Shown piece by piece: positions 16,847 to 25,589 of a stretch of DNA of 64,000 nucleotides. The stretch's first letter is position 1, and every line of letters starts with the position of its first letter. The position numbers and the translations under genes are program-made. Origin of the DNA: Leucobacter sp. Ag1 (lineage in GTDB: Bacteria; Actinomycetota; Actinomycetes; Actinomycetales; Microbacteriaceae); contig NZ_LAYO01000105.1 in the NCBI RefSeq assembly GCF_000980875.1, forward strand, positions 1 through 64,000, read 5' to 3'. The notes below the pieces were generated by a model. It made no database searches. It saw nothing but the letters and a program-made list of their open reading frames with translations, and was not told where the DNA came from.

Positions 16847-17865
16847 ACGCCGAACAGAACACGCCGCTCCGGATCGCGGTGCTGTCGTTCGCCCACACGC
16901 ACGCCATCAGCTACTGCGAGGCGCTGTCGGGTCGCGCGGACATCGAACTCGTCGCCGCCGATCCGGACGGTGCCGCAGCTCCGGACGACGCGCCGCGAGG
17001 GGCGGAGCTGGCGGCCTCCCTGGGCGTCGACTACGTCGACAGCTACGCCGACGCGCTCGCGTGGGGCCCGGACGCGGTGATCGTCACCGCCGAGAACGCG
17101 CGGCACCGGGAGCTGGTCGAGCTCGCCGCGGAGGCCGGGGCGCACGTGCTCTGCGAGAAGCCGCTCGCCACGACGCTCGAGGACGCCCGGGCGATGCTCG
17201 CAGCGACGGAACGCGCCGGGGTCGCGCTCATGACGGCGTACCCGGTGCGGTTCGCGCCCGCCTTCGCCGATCTGGTGCGTCGCGTACGCGATGGGGCGCT
17301 CGGCACGATCCTCGCGGTGCGCGGCACGAACAACGGCAAGCTCCCGTCGGATCGCGCCTGGTTCACCGACCCGGAGCTGGCCGGCGGCGGCGCGCTCGTC
17401 GACCACGTCGTGCACTGCGCCGACCTCATCGACGAGCTGCTCGGCGCGCGAGCCGAGACGGTCTACGCCGTGGCGAACCGCACGATCCACGCGGGAGCCG
17501 CGGTCGAGACCGGTGGCCTCGTGACCGCGAACTACCCCGGCGGGGTCATCGCGAGCATCGACTGCACGTGGAGCATGCCCGAGAGCGGACCGACCTGGGG
17601 CGGGCTGACCCTGCAGGTGATCGGGACGCGCGGCAGCATCACGATCGATCCCTTCGCCCAGCACGTGGCCGGGATCGCGTCGGACGGGGCGGTCTGGGCG
17701 TCGACGGGCGACAACCTCGATGCGGCCATGCTCGAGGAGTTCCTGGACGCGGTGCGCTCCGGGCGAGCGCCCAGGCCCGACGGCGCCGTCGGACTGCGGA
17801 CGCTCGAGGTCGTGGACGCGGCGCGCCGCTCCGTCGCGAGTGGCGAGGCGGTGCGGCTCGGGTGA
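16843..17865 (+). CDS. Gfo/Idh/MocA-family oxidoreductase (third)
   Basis: The 340-residue protein begins LRIAVLSFAHTHAISYCEAL, so the usual GxGxxG glycines are replaced by a SFAHTHA loop, seen in a subgroup of this family. The later motifs are normal: VTAENARHRELVELA, CEKPLATTLEDA, and DHVVHCADLIDELLG with the active-site His. The ATG at 16843 overlaps the preceding stop. The altered dinucleotide loop may mean different cofactor use. It ends the operon. Confidence 0.84.
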   Translation: MNAEQNTPLRIAVLSFAHTHAISYCEALSGRADIELVAADPDGAAAPDDAPRGAELAASLGVDYVDSYADALAWGPDAVIVTAENARHRELVELAAEAGAHVLCEKPLATTLEDARAMLAATERAGVALMTAYPVRFAPAFADLVRRVRDGALGTILAVRGTNNGKLPSDRAWFTDPELAGGGALVDHVVHCADLIDELLGARAETVYAVANRTIHAGAAVETGGLVTANYPGGVIASIDCTWSMPESGPTWGGLTLQVIGTRGSITIDPFAQHVAGIASDGAVWASTGDNLDAAMLEEFLDAVRSGRAPRPDGAVGLRTLEVVDAARRSVASGEAVRLG

Positions 17866-17936
17866 GCGCGAGCGGTGGTCCGGTCGGTGAGCCGGACCAC
17901 CGGCCGGAAGCGTGGGCAAACGCCGCCGGAAATGAC

Positions 17937-17974
17937 TGAGGCCCCGGCTCCCCGCAAGGGGAGTCAGGGCCTCA
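17937..17974 (-). terminator. Terminator after the tRNA-Ser gene (possibly bidirectional)
   Basis: Arms TGAGGCCC (17937-17944) and GGGCCTCA (17967-17974) enclose CTCCCC-GCAA-GGGGAG (17948-17963). It lies between the end of the sugar operon (plus) and the end of the tRNA (minus), so it can serve both. On the minus strand AGTCATTTCC follows. Confidence 0.75.
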
Positions 17975-17978
17975 GCTC

Positions 17979-18069
17979 TGGCGGTGACGGTGGGATTTGA
18001 ACCCACGGTAGGGGGTTACCCTACACAACTTTTCGAGAGTTGCACCTTCGGCCGCTCGGACACGTCACC
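17979..18069 (-). tRNA. tRNA-Ser (anticodon CGA)
   Basis: On the minus strand the acceptor GGTGACG (18069-18063) pairs with CGTCACC (17989-17983), followed by discriminator G and an encoded CCA (17981-17979). The anticodon stem CAACT/AGTTG encloses the loop CTCGAAA, giving anticodon CGA. A long variable arm (GTAGGGTAACCCCCTAC) and the T loop GGTTCAAATCC complete a class II tRNA. Confidence 0.95.
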
Positions 18070-18079
18070 GAGAAAGAGC

Positions 18080-20530
18080 TTAGGGGATGCGGGCGCCGAA
18101 TGTGAAATCGGCGTGTTCCTGCGCGAGTCGCTCGACCAGCTCGCTGCGATTCGCGGCTCCGAGCTTGGCGCGGGCCTGGGCGATGTGCGACTCGACCGTC
18201 CGGACGCCGCAGCCCATCCGCTCCGCGATCTCGCGGTTCCCCAGGCCCTGCGCGGCGAGTTCGGCCGCCGTCCGCTCCCGGGCGGTCAACGGGGTGCGTG
18301 CCGGCTGCTGCGTCGGCCGGGGGATCTGTTCGCGCATGCGCCACGGGAGCGAGAGCGTGATCGCGGTGTCGATCCGTTCGAGCAGGCGGTCGCAGCGCCC
18401 GACCGCGCCGGACGCGCGGCGTTTCAGCTGGATCCGCCGCGCGGCGCTCGCGGCGTTCTCGGCCGCGGCCCAGTGCTCGCTGTCGCAGAGGTGCTCGGCG
18501 ATGCGGAGCAGCTCGACCGGGTTCTGCTGATCGAATGCGCGACGGTGCGCGGCGGCCACGGCGACGAGCGGTGCCGGCTGTTCTTCGATGTCGATGCGCA
18601 CGACGGACGGGTCGAGGGATTCGAGGCGGCCGGCGAGGTAGCCGACGATGCCGGTGAACGTGGTGTCGACGCTCGAGGGCGCAGTGCGGTCCCGATGATT
18701 CTCGGCGGTCAGCGCGCGGGCGATGAGGGCGACGGTGTGGGTGAGACGCTTCGGGAGGAACATCGGCAGTCGCTGCTCCATGCGCTGCCACTCGAGCAGT
18801 GCGTGGTGCGCGTCTCCGGCGGAGAGCGCGCCCGCGGCGGCTTCGAGATGGCCGAGCCAGATTAGGTGGGAGGCTCCGGCCGGCAGGCGCCGAGCCACCC
18901 CGCGCAGATCCTCGGCGTGCTCGCGCAAGGTATCGGTGAACAGCGTGTTGAGGGCCCATCCCAGCAGGATCGACCCGTGCAGGTGGTGGAGCACCCGGGA
19001 CTCGGGCAGGCCCATGCGGCCGGTGAGCGTCCGGGCCGCAGCCGCGAGGGACCGCGCGGGGATCGCCCCGCGCGGCACCGCGTCGAGCACCTGCAGGATC
19101 CCGGCCGCGCAGGCCACCTCGGGAGAGGGGTGGGACGCGGCGCACGCGGTGATGGTCGCGCGGTCGGGGCCCAGGGGCTCGGTGTCGTTGAGACGGCTCA
19201 GCACCAGAGCGGTCGAAGCCTCCGAGGCGCCCGCCGGCTCCAACTGCGCGAACGCGTGCGGATCCGAAGGATCGACTCCCGATTCCGCGCTCAGCACCGC
19301 CCAGGCGTTGAGGTGGGCGAGTCGCGGCACCGGTTCCGCGGGGATCGCGGTCCCGACCAGGGCGGAGAGGCCCGTCGGAGCGCCCTTGAGCCCGGCGAGC
19401 GCGCGGACCCGCGTCTGCGGTTCCAAGGGCTGGCCGAGCGCGCCCGCTCGGAGGAACAGCGCCCGGGTGAGCCCGTCGACGCCGAAGGTCAACCGCTGCT
19501 CGAGCACTCGGTGCAGCACGGCGGCCTGCGCGGCGCGCGGGATCTCGCTCGACAGGGGAGTGCGCGCGCAGAACTCGGCGTCCCGATCCGAGAGGGGGAG
19601 GCCGAGCATCTCGAGGCTGAGCAGCCCCTCGGTGATGCGCCGACGCGTGACCTCGAGCTCCTGGCTGGAGATCGTGCTGCGCAGCGGCACCGCGATGAAT
19701 TCGGGAACGTGGAGCAGATCCGATGACCCGTACTGGAGGGCGATGCCACGATCCGTGAGCTCGCGCAGCAGGTCGCCACCGGTCAGCTCCTCCGCGGACG
19801 CGGGGTCGAGGGGATCGAGCTCGGACAGCACTGCGGCCGCGGCGAGGGTCTGCGTGTCGAGTCCGTGCGCGAGACGAGAGGCCGCCTGCATGGCCGGCAG
19901 ATTGAGCTCGTGGAGTCGGTCATGACGGATACTGGGTCGGGGGCCAGGCACGAGCTGCCCCGATTCCGCGATCGCCAGCAGATCGAGGGCCCAGTGGGGG
20001 CGCCCGAGCGAGAGCTGCTGGATCGCTCCGACCGTCGCCGAGTCGAGCGGCTGCTGCGCGTGCCGGTGGGCCAGATCCGCGATCTGCTCGAGTTCGAACG
20101 GTTCGAGCCGGATCCGGACCGCGCGTTCGAGCGACGCCAGCGTGCTCGGGTCCTCGGCGACGAGCGCCTCGACGGCGTCGGAGTAGCTGTTGCGCAGTTC
20201 GCTGATCTCGAGGGCCCCGATGGCGTGACCTCCGGCGTCGATGAAGGACTTGAGCGCGCGGAGCGTCTCGAGGTCGGAGCGCTCGAGCCGGTCCAGCAGG
20301 AGCACGCGGTGGGGCTGCATCGCCGCGACGCGCTCGGCCGCGCCCGGTACCGTGCAGTCGATGAGCTCGCTCCGGCCGACGGCCGATCCCAGGCGGATCT
20401 GCACCGCGCGGAGCTCGTGACTGTGTCCGAGTCCGGTCTCGCCGAGCACGAGCACGAGCGAGTGCCGTTCGAACTCCGCGAGTATCGCGTCCGTTATTCC
20501 TATGCGCAGCTGAAAGAGCCGATCCACCAT
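18080..20530 (-). CDS. LuxR-family regulator with a degenerate ATPase module
   Basis: The 816-residue protein has the large LAL/MalT-like plan: an N-terminal P-loop-like domain, a long helical middle, and a C-terminal LuxR helix-turn-helix (about residues 748-803: TPLTARERTAAELAAQGLGNREIAERMG). The P-loop reads GETGLGHS (residues 30-37), with His in place of the essential Lys. The second motif HRVLLLDRLE is acidic as expected. ATP hydrolysis is therefore doubtful. AGGAG lies 9 nt before the ATG. It is divergent from the cell-wall-binding protein gene, a plausible target. Confidence 0.85.
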   Translation of the reverse strand: MVDRLFQLRIGITDAILAEFERHSLVLVLGETGLGHSHELRAVQIRLGSAVGRSELIDCTVPGAAERVAAMQPHRVLLLDRLERSDLETLRALKSFIDAGGHAIGALEISELRNSYSDAVEALVAEDPSTLASLERAVRIRLEPFELEQIADLAHRHAQQPLDSATVGAIQQLSLGRPHWALDLLAIAESGQLVPGPRPSIRHDRLHELNLPAMQAASRLAHGLDTQTLAAAAVLSELDPLDPASAEELTGGDLLRELTDRGIALQYGSSDLLHVPEFIAVPLRSTISSQELEVTRRRITEGLLSLEMLGLPLSDRDAEFCARTPLSSEIPRAAQAAVLHRVLEQRLTFGVDGLTRALFLRAGALGQPLEPQTRVRALAGLKGAPTGLSALVGTAIPAEPVPRLAHLNAWAVLSAESGVDPSDPHAFAQLEPAGASEASTALVLSRLNDTEPLGPDRATITACAASHPSPEVACAAGILQVLDAVPRGAIPARSLAAAARTLTGRMGLPESRVLHHLHGSILLGWALNTLFTDTLREHAEDLRGVARRLPAGASHLIWLGHLEAAAGALSAGDAHHALLEWQRMEQRLPMFLPKRLTHTVALIARALTAENHRDRTAPSSVDTTFTGIVGYLAGRLESLDPSVVRIDIEEQPAPLVAVAAAHRRAFDQQNPVELLRIAEHLCDSEHWAAAENAASAARRIQLKRRASGAVGRCDRLLERIDTAITLSLPWRMREQIPRPTQQPARTPLTARERTAAELAAQGLGNREIAERMGCGVRTVESHIAQARAKLGAANRSELVERLAQEHADFTFGARIP

Positions 20531-20890
20531 GGGTCACATCTCCTGAAGATCACCAATGTTTGTGCGAACCGTTCCCCCCAGCCGCATACCCCGTCATCGA
20601 CGGTATGAGCAGCAGCCTAGCCATCTCAGTGCGCTCTGCCGAAAAACATTCGGAGTTGTATGTCTCGACTCTCAGACATGCGTCCAGGAGTCTCAGTAGA
20701 GGGAGCCCGGGGAATCCGTATTCCGCACCGCTTTCAATCGTATGTGCGTACGCGTAGTCCGGGTTACGCAGAGTCCTGGGAGTTCGCTGGACCCCTGGAT
20801 ACGCTCGCGACGAGAGCGTCGGGACGTTGCAGGAACACCTGCGACCCCGGGAGCCTCACGAACCTCATCATCAAGCGTTTGGGGGAACAC
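20531..20890. other. 360-bp divergent intergenic region before the cell-wall-binding protein
   Basis: It should hold promoters for the LuxR gene (minus) and the surface-protein gene (plus). The plus-strand frame is open from 20660, but the translation there has no signal-peptide or domain character, so I treat it as leader. A GCGTACGC palindrome at about 20747-20754 is the only clear symmetric element. No sure -35/-10 pair was found. Confidence 0.5.
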
Positions 20891-23800
20891 TTGACCAAGC
20901 AACTCCGGCGAACGGATGCCGGCAAGCGGAGAGTCCGGGGCATCGCCCTGGTCACCGCCGCCGCGACCATCCTCGCTCCAGCCTTCGGCGTCGCATCCGC
21001 GGCCAACGCCGACTCGAAGACCTCGGGACCGATCTCGACCGCGGCATCCGCCGCGCACGGGCACGGGCTCTGGGTCGACGCGCTCAACCTGAACGTCCTG
21101 GGTGGTGCCGAGGCGAACTCGTACTACTCCGATTCCGTCGGTCCGAACCGCGACGCGCTGAACGTCTCGCTGCTCGGTGCGCTGAAGGTCGACTTGGGCA
21201 ATGTCAAGGTGCCGCTCCTGAAGGACCCGGCGAACCCGGGGGCCGGCGGGCTGCTGGATCTCGGCAGCCTCGGCGCGATCTCGAGCTACGGCGCCTCGCC
21301 GACTTCCACGAAGTCCGTGGCGGCATCCGGCCTCATCACGCAGGACGGTGCACTGAACCTCGACGCTTCGAGCGCCTCGGACTACAAGCCGGCGAAGCTC
21401 GACGTCTCAGCACTGCTCGAGCAGGTGCTCGGGCAGACGGTGACCGACACGGTGCTGGACCAGGCTTCGGTGAACATCGGAGCCCTCGCCTCGCATGCGG
21501 AGAGCAACTACGGGCAGAACAGCTCGGAGTACATGCTCGCGGGCCTCGGCGCGGACGTCCACAGCAACCTGGTCGGTGGACTCGTCACCACGCTCGACGG
21601 AGTGGTCACGAACGCGATCGCGCCGATCGTGGCGCTCGCCGGACCCGGCGGCACCCTCGAGACGACGCTCAAGAACCTGCTCGACGGCGGCGTGCCGCTG
21701 GTCCTCGAAAGCAAGGTCACCGCGGTCTCCCTCGATCTCTCGGGGCTCGTGAACTCGGTGCACCAGCAACTGCTCAACACTCCGCTGAGCAACAGCGACA
21801 GCAGCGTGAAGATCGACCTCAAGAACGGCCTCGTGCACCTCGACCTCGCGAAGCTCGCGATCAAGGGGCACCCGGGAGCGACCTCGCTCAACGACCTTCC
21901 CGCGAACACCGAGGTGCTCGACCCCACGACGGTCAGCGCGATCCTCAACGGGGTCACCGAGGCGCTCGTCGGCAACAGCCCGAACTCCCTGGTGAGCAAG
22001 GCGGTCGCCCTGGTCACCGACGGCCTCTACAGCGCGACGCTCAACGTCGACCTGGAGGTCGGAGCGGTGCTCGGACTCGTCAAGGCGCCGGTCAAGGTGC
22101 ACGCCTCGGTGGGCGGCCTGCTCGGCCAGCCCGGCTACCCCGCGCCTGTGATCGACACCAGCGGGCTGACCGTCGCCGGGATCAACCTCGGCGGCCTCGT
22201 GCAGCCGGTGATCAACCTCGTGACCCCGGTGCTCGCGAATGTCGGCGCCAACGTGCTGAAGCCCGTGGTCGACGGCGTTGTCGGCGGTCTGCAGACGACC
22301 ATCATGAACGTGGTGTCCCCGCTCGTCGGCGATCCCGCGAATCCTGCGGCGGGAAGCCTGCTCGGTGCACTGAAGCCGGTGCTCGAGCAGGTCGTCACCC
22401 TGCGCATCAACGAGCAGCCGACCAAGCTCTCGCCCGCGCAGGACGGCGATCTCGGAAGCGGGAGCTTCACGGTCCGTCCGCTGTCGCTGACGCTGCTCCC
22501 GGCGCTGCTGGGCAACAATGCGGTCAAGCTCCAGCTCGGTTCCTCGACGGTCAAGGCCGCCGCTGATCCGAAGCTGACGGCGACGCCGAGCTCGGTGGAG
22601 CAGGGCGCGACGGTCACGCTCAAGGGCGACGGTTTCACCCCCACCGAGACCGTCTCGATCGCTCCGGGTGTCGGCACCCCGATCAGCGCGACGACCGGCA
22701 ACGACGGAACCTTCACCAAGACCTGGGCCGTTCCGGCGAACCAGGCTCTGGGCTCGCTCGAGTTCACCGCGACCGGCGGCACCAGCAACAAGGTGGCGAA
22801 GGCGACCGTGACGGTGACGAAGGGCACGAGCGGCTCGGACGCGTCGTCTGATTCGAACGCTGCGGCCAACGCGAACGCCTCGGCGTCCGCAGCGGCCTCG
22901 GCCCAGGCCGACAGCAACGCCAACGCAGCGGCGCAGGCCGCGGCGCAGGCGGCGGCTACGGCCGACGCGAAGACGACGGCCTCGGCAGCAGCCACGGCGA
23001 ACGCTGATTCCGCGGCGAAGGCAGCTGCGGACCCTGCGGCATCGACCAACGCCTCGACGACGGCGACCACGACTGCGAACGCAGCCGCGAGCGCGTCGGC
23101 CAAGGCCGCGGCGAACACCGACGCATCGTCCAACACCAAGGCCGACGCTTCGGCGGCCGCGACGGCGAACGCCGAAGCGGCATCGAAGGCTGCGGCGACG
23201 GCGAATTCGAGCACGAACGCATCGGCGAACGCCGCTGCGAGCGCCACCTCGAGCAGCTCGAGCAACGCGAACTCCCAGGCCAACACCAACGCGACCGCGT
23301 CGGCGTCGGCTTCGGCGAACGCGAACAGCACGAGTCACGCGAACGCTCAGGCGGCGGCCAAGGCCGCGGCGATGGCGGACAACAGCAGCCAGGCCTCGGC
23401 CGCGGCGAACGGTGATGCGTCGATCGCGGCGAAGGCCGCGGCGAACCAGAACGCCAACGCGACGGCCAACGCGACGTCGAACACCGCCGTTGCGGCGAAT
23501 GCCGCCGCACAGGTGGCCGCTGCCGCGACGGCGGACTCGAACGCCAACTCGGCGACGCACGCGAACGCATCGACCCGCGGAAACGCGAACGCCGGTGCGG
23601 CATCGCAGGCGGCGGCTCAGTCCAACTCCTCGAGCGACGCCTCGGCGGATGCCGACGGCCCGGTCAACAACACGAAGTGGAAGCGCCTCGGCGGTGCCGA
23701 CCGGTTCAAGACCGCGGTGAAGATCTCGCAGGAGACCTTCCCCAAGGGTTCGCAGAGCGTGGTCATCGCGCGCAGCGACATCGCCCCCGATGCACTGTCG

Positions 23801-24577
23801 GCGGCTCCGTTCGCCGCGAAGCTGAAGTCGCCGGTGCTGCTCACGCAGACCAAGGTTCTGAGCCCCGACACCGCTGCGGAGCTCAAGCGGCTGAAGCCGA
23901 AGACTGCCTACATCGCAGGCCAGACCGGTGCGGTCAGCACCGCGACGGAGAACGCGATCAAGGCGCTCGGCATCAAGACGGTGCGCCTCGGTGGAATCGA
24001 CCGCTACGAGACCTCGCTGAAGATCGCGGAGGCCGGTTGGGGCGCGAGCGGCACGGACTCGGTGTTCGTGGCGACGGGCCGGGACTACCCGGACGCGCTG
24101 TCCGCGGGCAGTGCCGCGGGTGCGATCGGTGCCCCGGTCCTCCTGGTCGACGGTCTGCGACCGGCGGCCTCGAAGGCGGCGCTCGCCGAGCTGAAGCAGT
24201 TCCACCTGAAGAACATCTACATCGCGGGCGGTGAGGGAGTGGTGTCGAAGGGCGTCGCGACCTCCGTGCGGTCCTCCGCCACCAACGTGAAGCGCTACGC
24301 GGGTCTCGACCGCTACGAGACCTCGGCGCTGCTCGCCGCGAAGTGGAACACGAAGAACGGCCTGGTCTACCTGGCCACCGGTCTCGACTTCCCGGATGCC
24401 CTCTCGGGTTCCGCGGTCGCCGGTGCTCAGTCGGCTCCGATCATGCTGACGCAGCGGTACTGCATCCCGAAGGATGTCTACGGTGTCTTCACGGACATCA
24501 AGCCGAAGACCGGATTCGTTCTGGGCGGCACCGGTGTGGTCAGCGACAAGGTGCTGAACAACCGACCGTCCTGCTAG
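20891..24577 (+). CDS. Secreted choice-of-anchor G / cell-wall-binding repeat 2 protein
   Basis: The TTG at 20891 follows TTTGGGGGAACAC and opens a signal peptide (basic MTKQLRRTDAGKRRVRG, hydrophobic core, cleavage near SAANA-DS), giving 1,228 residues. Residues about 55-560 resemble the choice-of-anchor G region (HGLWVDALNLNVLGGAEANS). A short Ig/IPT-like domain follows (about 565-650, PSSVEQGATVTLKGDGFTP). Then come a 270-residue Ala/Asn/Ser/Asp/Thr spacer and three cell-wall-binding repeat 2 modules (RLGGADRFKTA, RLGGIDRYETS, RYAGLDRYETS). It should be held on the cell wall non-covalently. Function beyond that is unknown. Confidence 0.88.
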   Translation: MTKQLRRTDAGKRRVRGIALVTAAATILAPAFGVASAANADSKTSGPISTAASAAHGHGLWVDALNLNVLGGAEANSYYSDSVGPNRDALNVSLLGALKVDLGNVKVPLLKDPANPGAGGLLDLGSLGAISSYGASPTSTKSVAASGLITQDGALNLDASSASDYKPAKLDVSALLEQVLGQTVTDTVLDQASVNIGALASHAESNYGQNSSEYMLAGLGADVHSNLVGGLVTTLDGVVTNAIAPIVALAGPGGTLETTLKNLLDGGVPLVLESKVTAVSLDLSGLVNSVHQQLLNTPLSNSDSSVKIDLKNGLVHLDLAKLAIKGHPGATSLNDLPANTEVLDPTTVSAILNGVTEALVGNSPNSLVSKAVALVTDGLYSATLNVDLEVGAVLGLVKAPVKVHASVGGLLGQPGYPAPVIDTSGLTVAGINLGGLVQPVINLVTPVLANVGANVLKPVVDGVVGGLQTTIMNVVSPLVGDPANPAAGSLLGALKPVLEQVVTLRINEQPTKLSPAQDGDLGSGSFTVRPLSLTLLPALLGNNAVKLQLGSSTVKAAADPKLTATPSSVEQGATVTLKGDGFTPTETVSIAPGVGTPISATTGNDGTFTKTWAVPANQALGSLEFTATGGTSNKVAKATVTVTKGTSGSDASSDSNAAANANASASAAASAQADSNANAAAQAAAQAAATADAKTTASAAATANADSAAKAAADPAASTNASTTATTTANAAASASAKAAANTDASSNTKADASAAATANAEAASKAAATANSSTNASANAAASATSSSSSNANSQANTNATASASASANANSTSHANAQAAAKAAAMADNSSQASAAANGDASIAAKAAANQNANATANATSNTAVAANAAAQVAAAATADSNANSATHANASTRGNANAGAASQAAAQSNSSSDASADADGPVNNTKWKRLGGADRFKTAVKISQETFPKGSQSVVIARSDIAPDALSAAPFAAKLKSPVLLTQTKVLSPDTAAELKRLKPKTAYIAGQTGAVSTATENAIKALGIKTVRLGGIDRYETSLKIAEAGWGASGTDSVFVATGRDYPDALSAGSAAGAIGAPVLLVDGLRPAASKAALAELKQFHLKNIYIAGGEGVVSKGVATSVRSSATNVKRYAGLDRYETSALLAAKWNTKNGLVYLATGLDFPDALSGSAVAGAQSAPIMLTQRYCIPKDVYGVFTDIKPKTGFVLGGTGVVSDKVLNNRPSC
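22850..23667 (+). repeat. Low-complexity coding stretch (Ala/Asn/Ser spacer)
   Basis: About 270 codons encode almost only Ala, Asn, Ser, Asp, Thr and Lys, in short irregular units such as SAAATANADSAAKAAAD and SANAAASA. Codon third positions vary, so it is selected at the protein level and is not a recent tandem DNA expansion. It joins the folded domain to the wall-binding repeats. Confidence 0.85.
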
Positions 24578-24589
24578 TCGGGTGACGAG

Positions 24590-24620
24590 ATGGCCGGGGC
24601 TGCGACGCAGTCCCGGCCAT
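24590..24620 (+). terminator. Terminator after the cell-wall-binding protein
   Basis: ATGGCCGGG (24590-24598) and CCCGGCCAT (24612-24620) pair perfectly around a short loop, followed by the pyrimidine-rich TCTCCGTTCCTTCTC. It lies 12 bp after the stop codon. Confidence 0.75.
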
Positions 24621-24686
24621 TCTCCGTTCCTTCTCGGGGTCAGTAGACTCAGCCGCGGGAGGGAACTGTGAAAGGAGCTGTAGGTC

Positions 24687-25589
24687 TTGGTGAAACAGAA
24701 GGTGCTCGGGGAGTCTGAGGAAACTCCGACTCGTGCCGGGCAGGGCGGCGATGCAGAGCCGCCATCCGCGTCAGACTCTCCCCCCGATTCCGGGTCGGTC
24801 CGCGCTCCGAGGAAGAAGCGCAAGCCGGTGGTCCGCGTCATCGCCTGGGGAGCGGTGCTCCTCACCGCCTGGCAGGTGTTCGCGTCGTTCCTGTGGATCG
24901 CGCCCTACTCCGCGAATGCGCGTGAGGTGGTTCCCGGGAACCTCCTCACCTCGTACATGATCCCGTTCTTCGGGCAGTCGTGGAGCGTGTTCGCTCCCGA
25001 GCCGATCAACGGCGACTACCACTTCAACGTGCGCGCCGTCATCAAGCAGGACGGCAAGGAGGTCACGACGGGGTGGGTGAGCGCCACCGACGTCGAGATC
25101 TCGATGATCCGCTACAACCTCTTCCCGCCTCGAGCGGGGATCCAGTCGAGTGAGGTCGCGTCGAACTACAAATCGGCGTTCGACGCGCTCAACGCGGACC
25201 AGCAGAAGCTCGTGGGCGGCGACTACTCGAATGCGGAGTGGGAGACGGCCCTCTACGACAAGCTCGATGAGAAGGCCGCGGCGAACGGCAACTCCGGGGT
25301 CTCGGTGACCTCGGACCAGATGAGCACCTACCTCGGCCAGGAGCACATGTCGACCGCCTACGCGACTCAGGTGGCCAAGGCGATCTGGGGCGAGGGCGTC
25401 GAGCGCGTGCAGTACCGAGTGAGCCGGCAGAACGTGATCCCGTTCGCGCAGCGGAACGATCCGAAGGCCGAGAGGCCCGCTCCGACGGTGATCCTGCCGG
25501 GCTGGCGCCCGCTGGTGACCGAGCCCGGCCAGAGCGATCAGGACTTCGCGGACGTGTTCCGCGCGCAGTACGAACGGATGAGCAAATGA
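24687..25589 (+). CDS. DUF5819-family membrane-anchored protein
   Basis: The 300-residue protein has a 45-residue charged cytoplasmic N-terminus, one transmembrane helix (VIAWGAVLLTAWQVFASFLW) and an outside domain with the DUF5819 pattern (NLLTSYMIPFFGQSWSVFAPEPI, YHFNVRAVI). The TTG at 24687 lies 9 nt after AAAGGAG; a GTG at 24690 is an alternative. Its stop overlaps the start of the HTTM gene. The two families recur side by side in actinobacteria as far as I recall, which suggests one membrane complex of unknown function. Confidence 0.75.
   Translation: MVKQKVLGESEETPTRAGQGGDAEPPSASDSPPDSGSVRAPRKKRKPVVRVIAWGAVLLTAWQVFASFLWIAPYSANAREVVPGNLLTSYMIPFFGQSWSVFAPEPINGDYHFNVRAVIKQDGKEVTTGWVSATDVEISMIRYNLFPPRAGIQSSEVASNYKSAFDALNADQQKLVGGDYSNAEWETALYDKLDEKAAANGNSGVSVTSDQMSTYLGQEHMSTAYATQVAKAIWGEGVERVQYRVSRQNVIPFAQRNDPKAERPAPTVILPGWRPLVTEPGQSDQDFADVFRAQYERMSK

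Noticed and set aside
22850-23667. CRISPR-like or tandem DNA repeat array.
   Set aside because: Units are irregular, the frame is continuous and codons vary; it is a low-complexity protein spacer.
21407-24865. Very long minus-strand open frame opposite the cell-wall-binding protein.
   Set aside because: It is an Arg/Gly/His-rich mirror of a GC-rich gene with clear domains on the plus strand, and has no ribosome site or family pattern.
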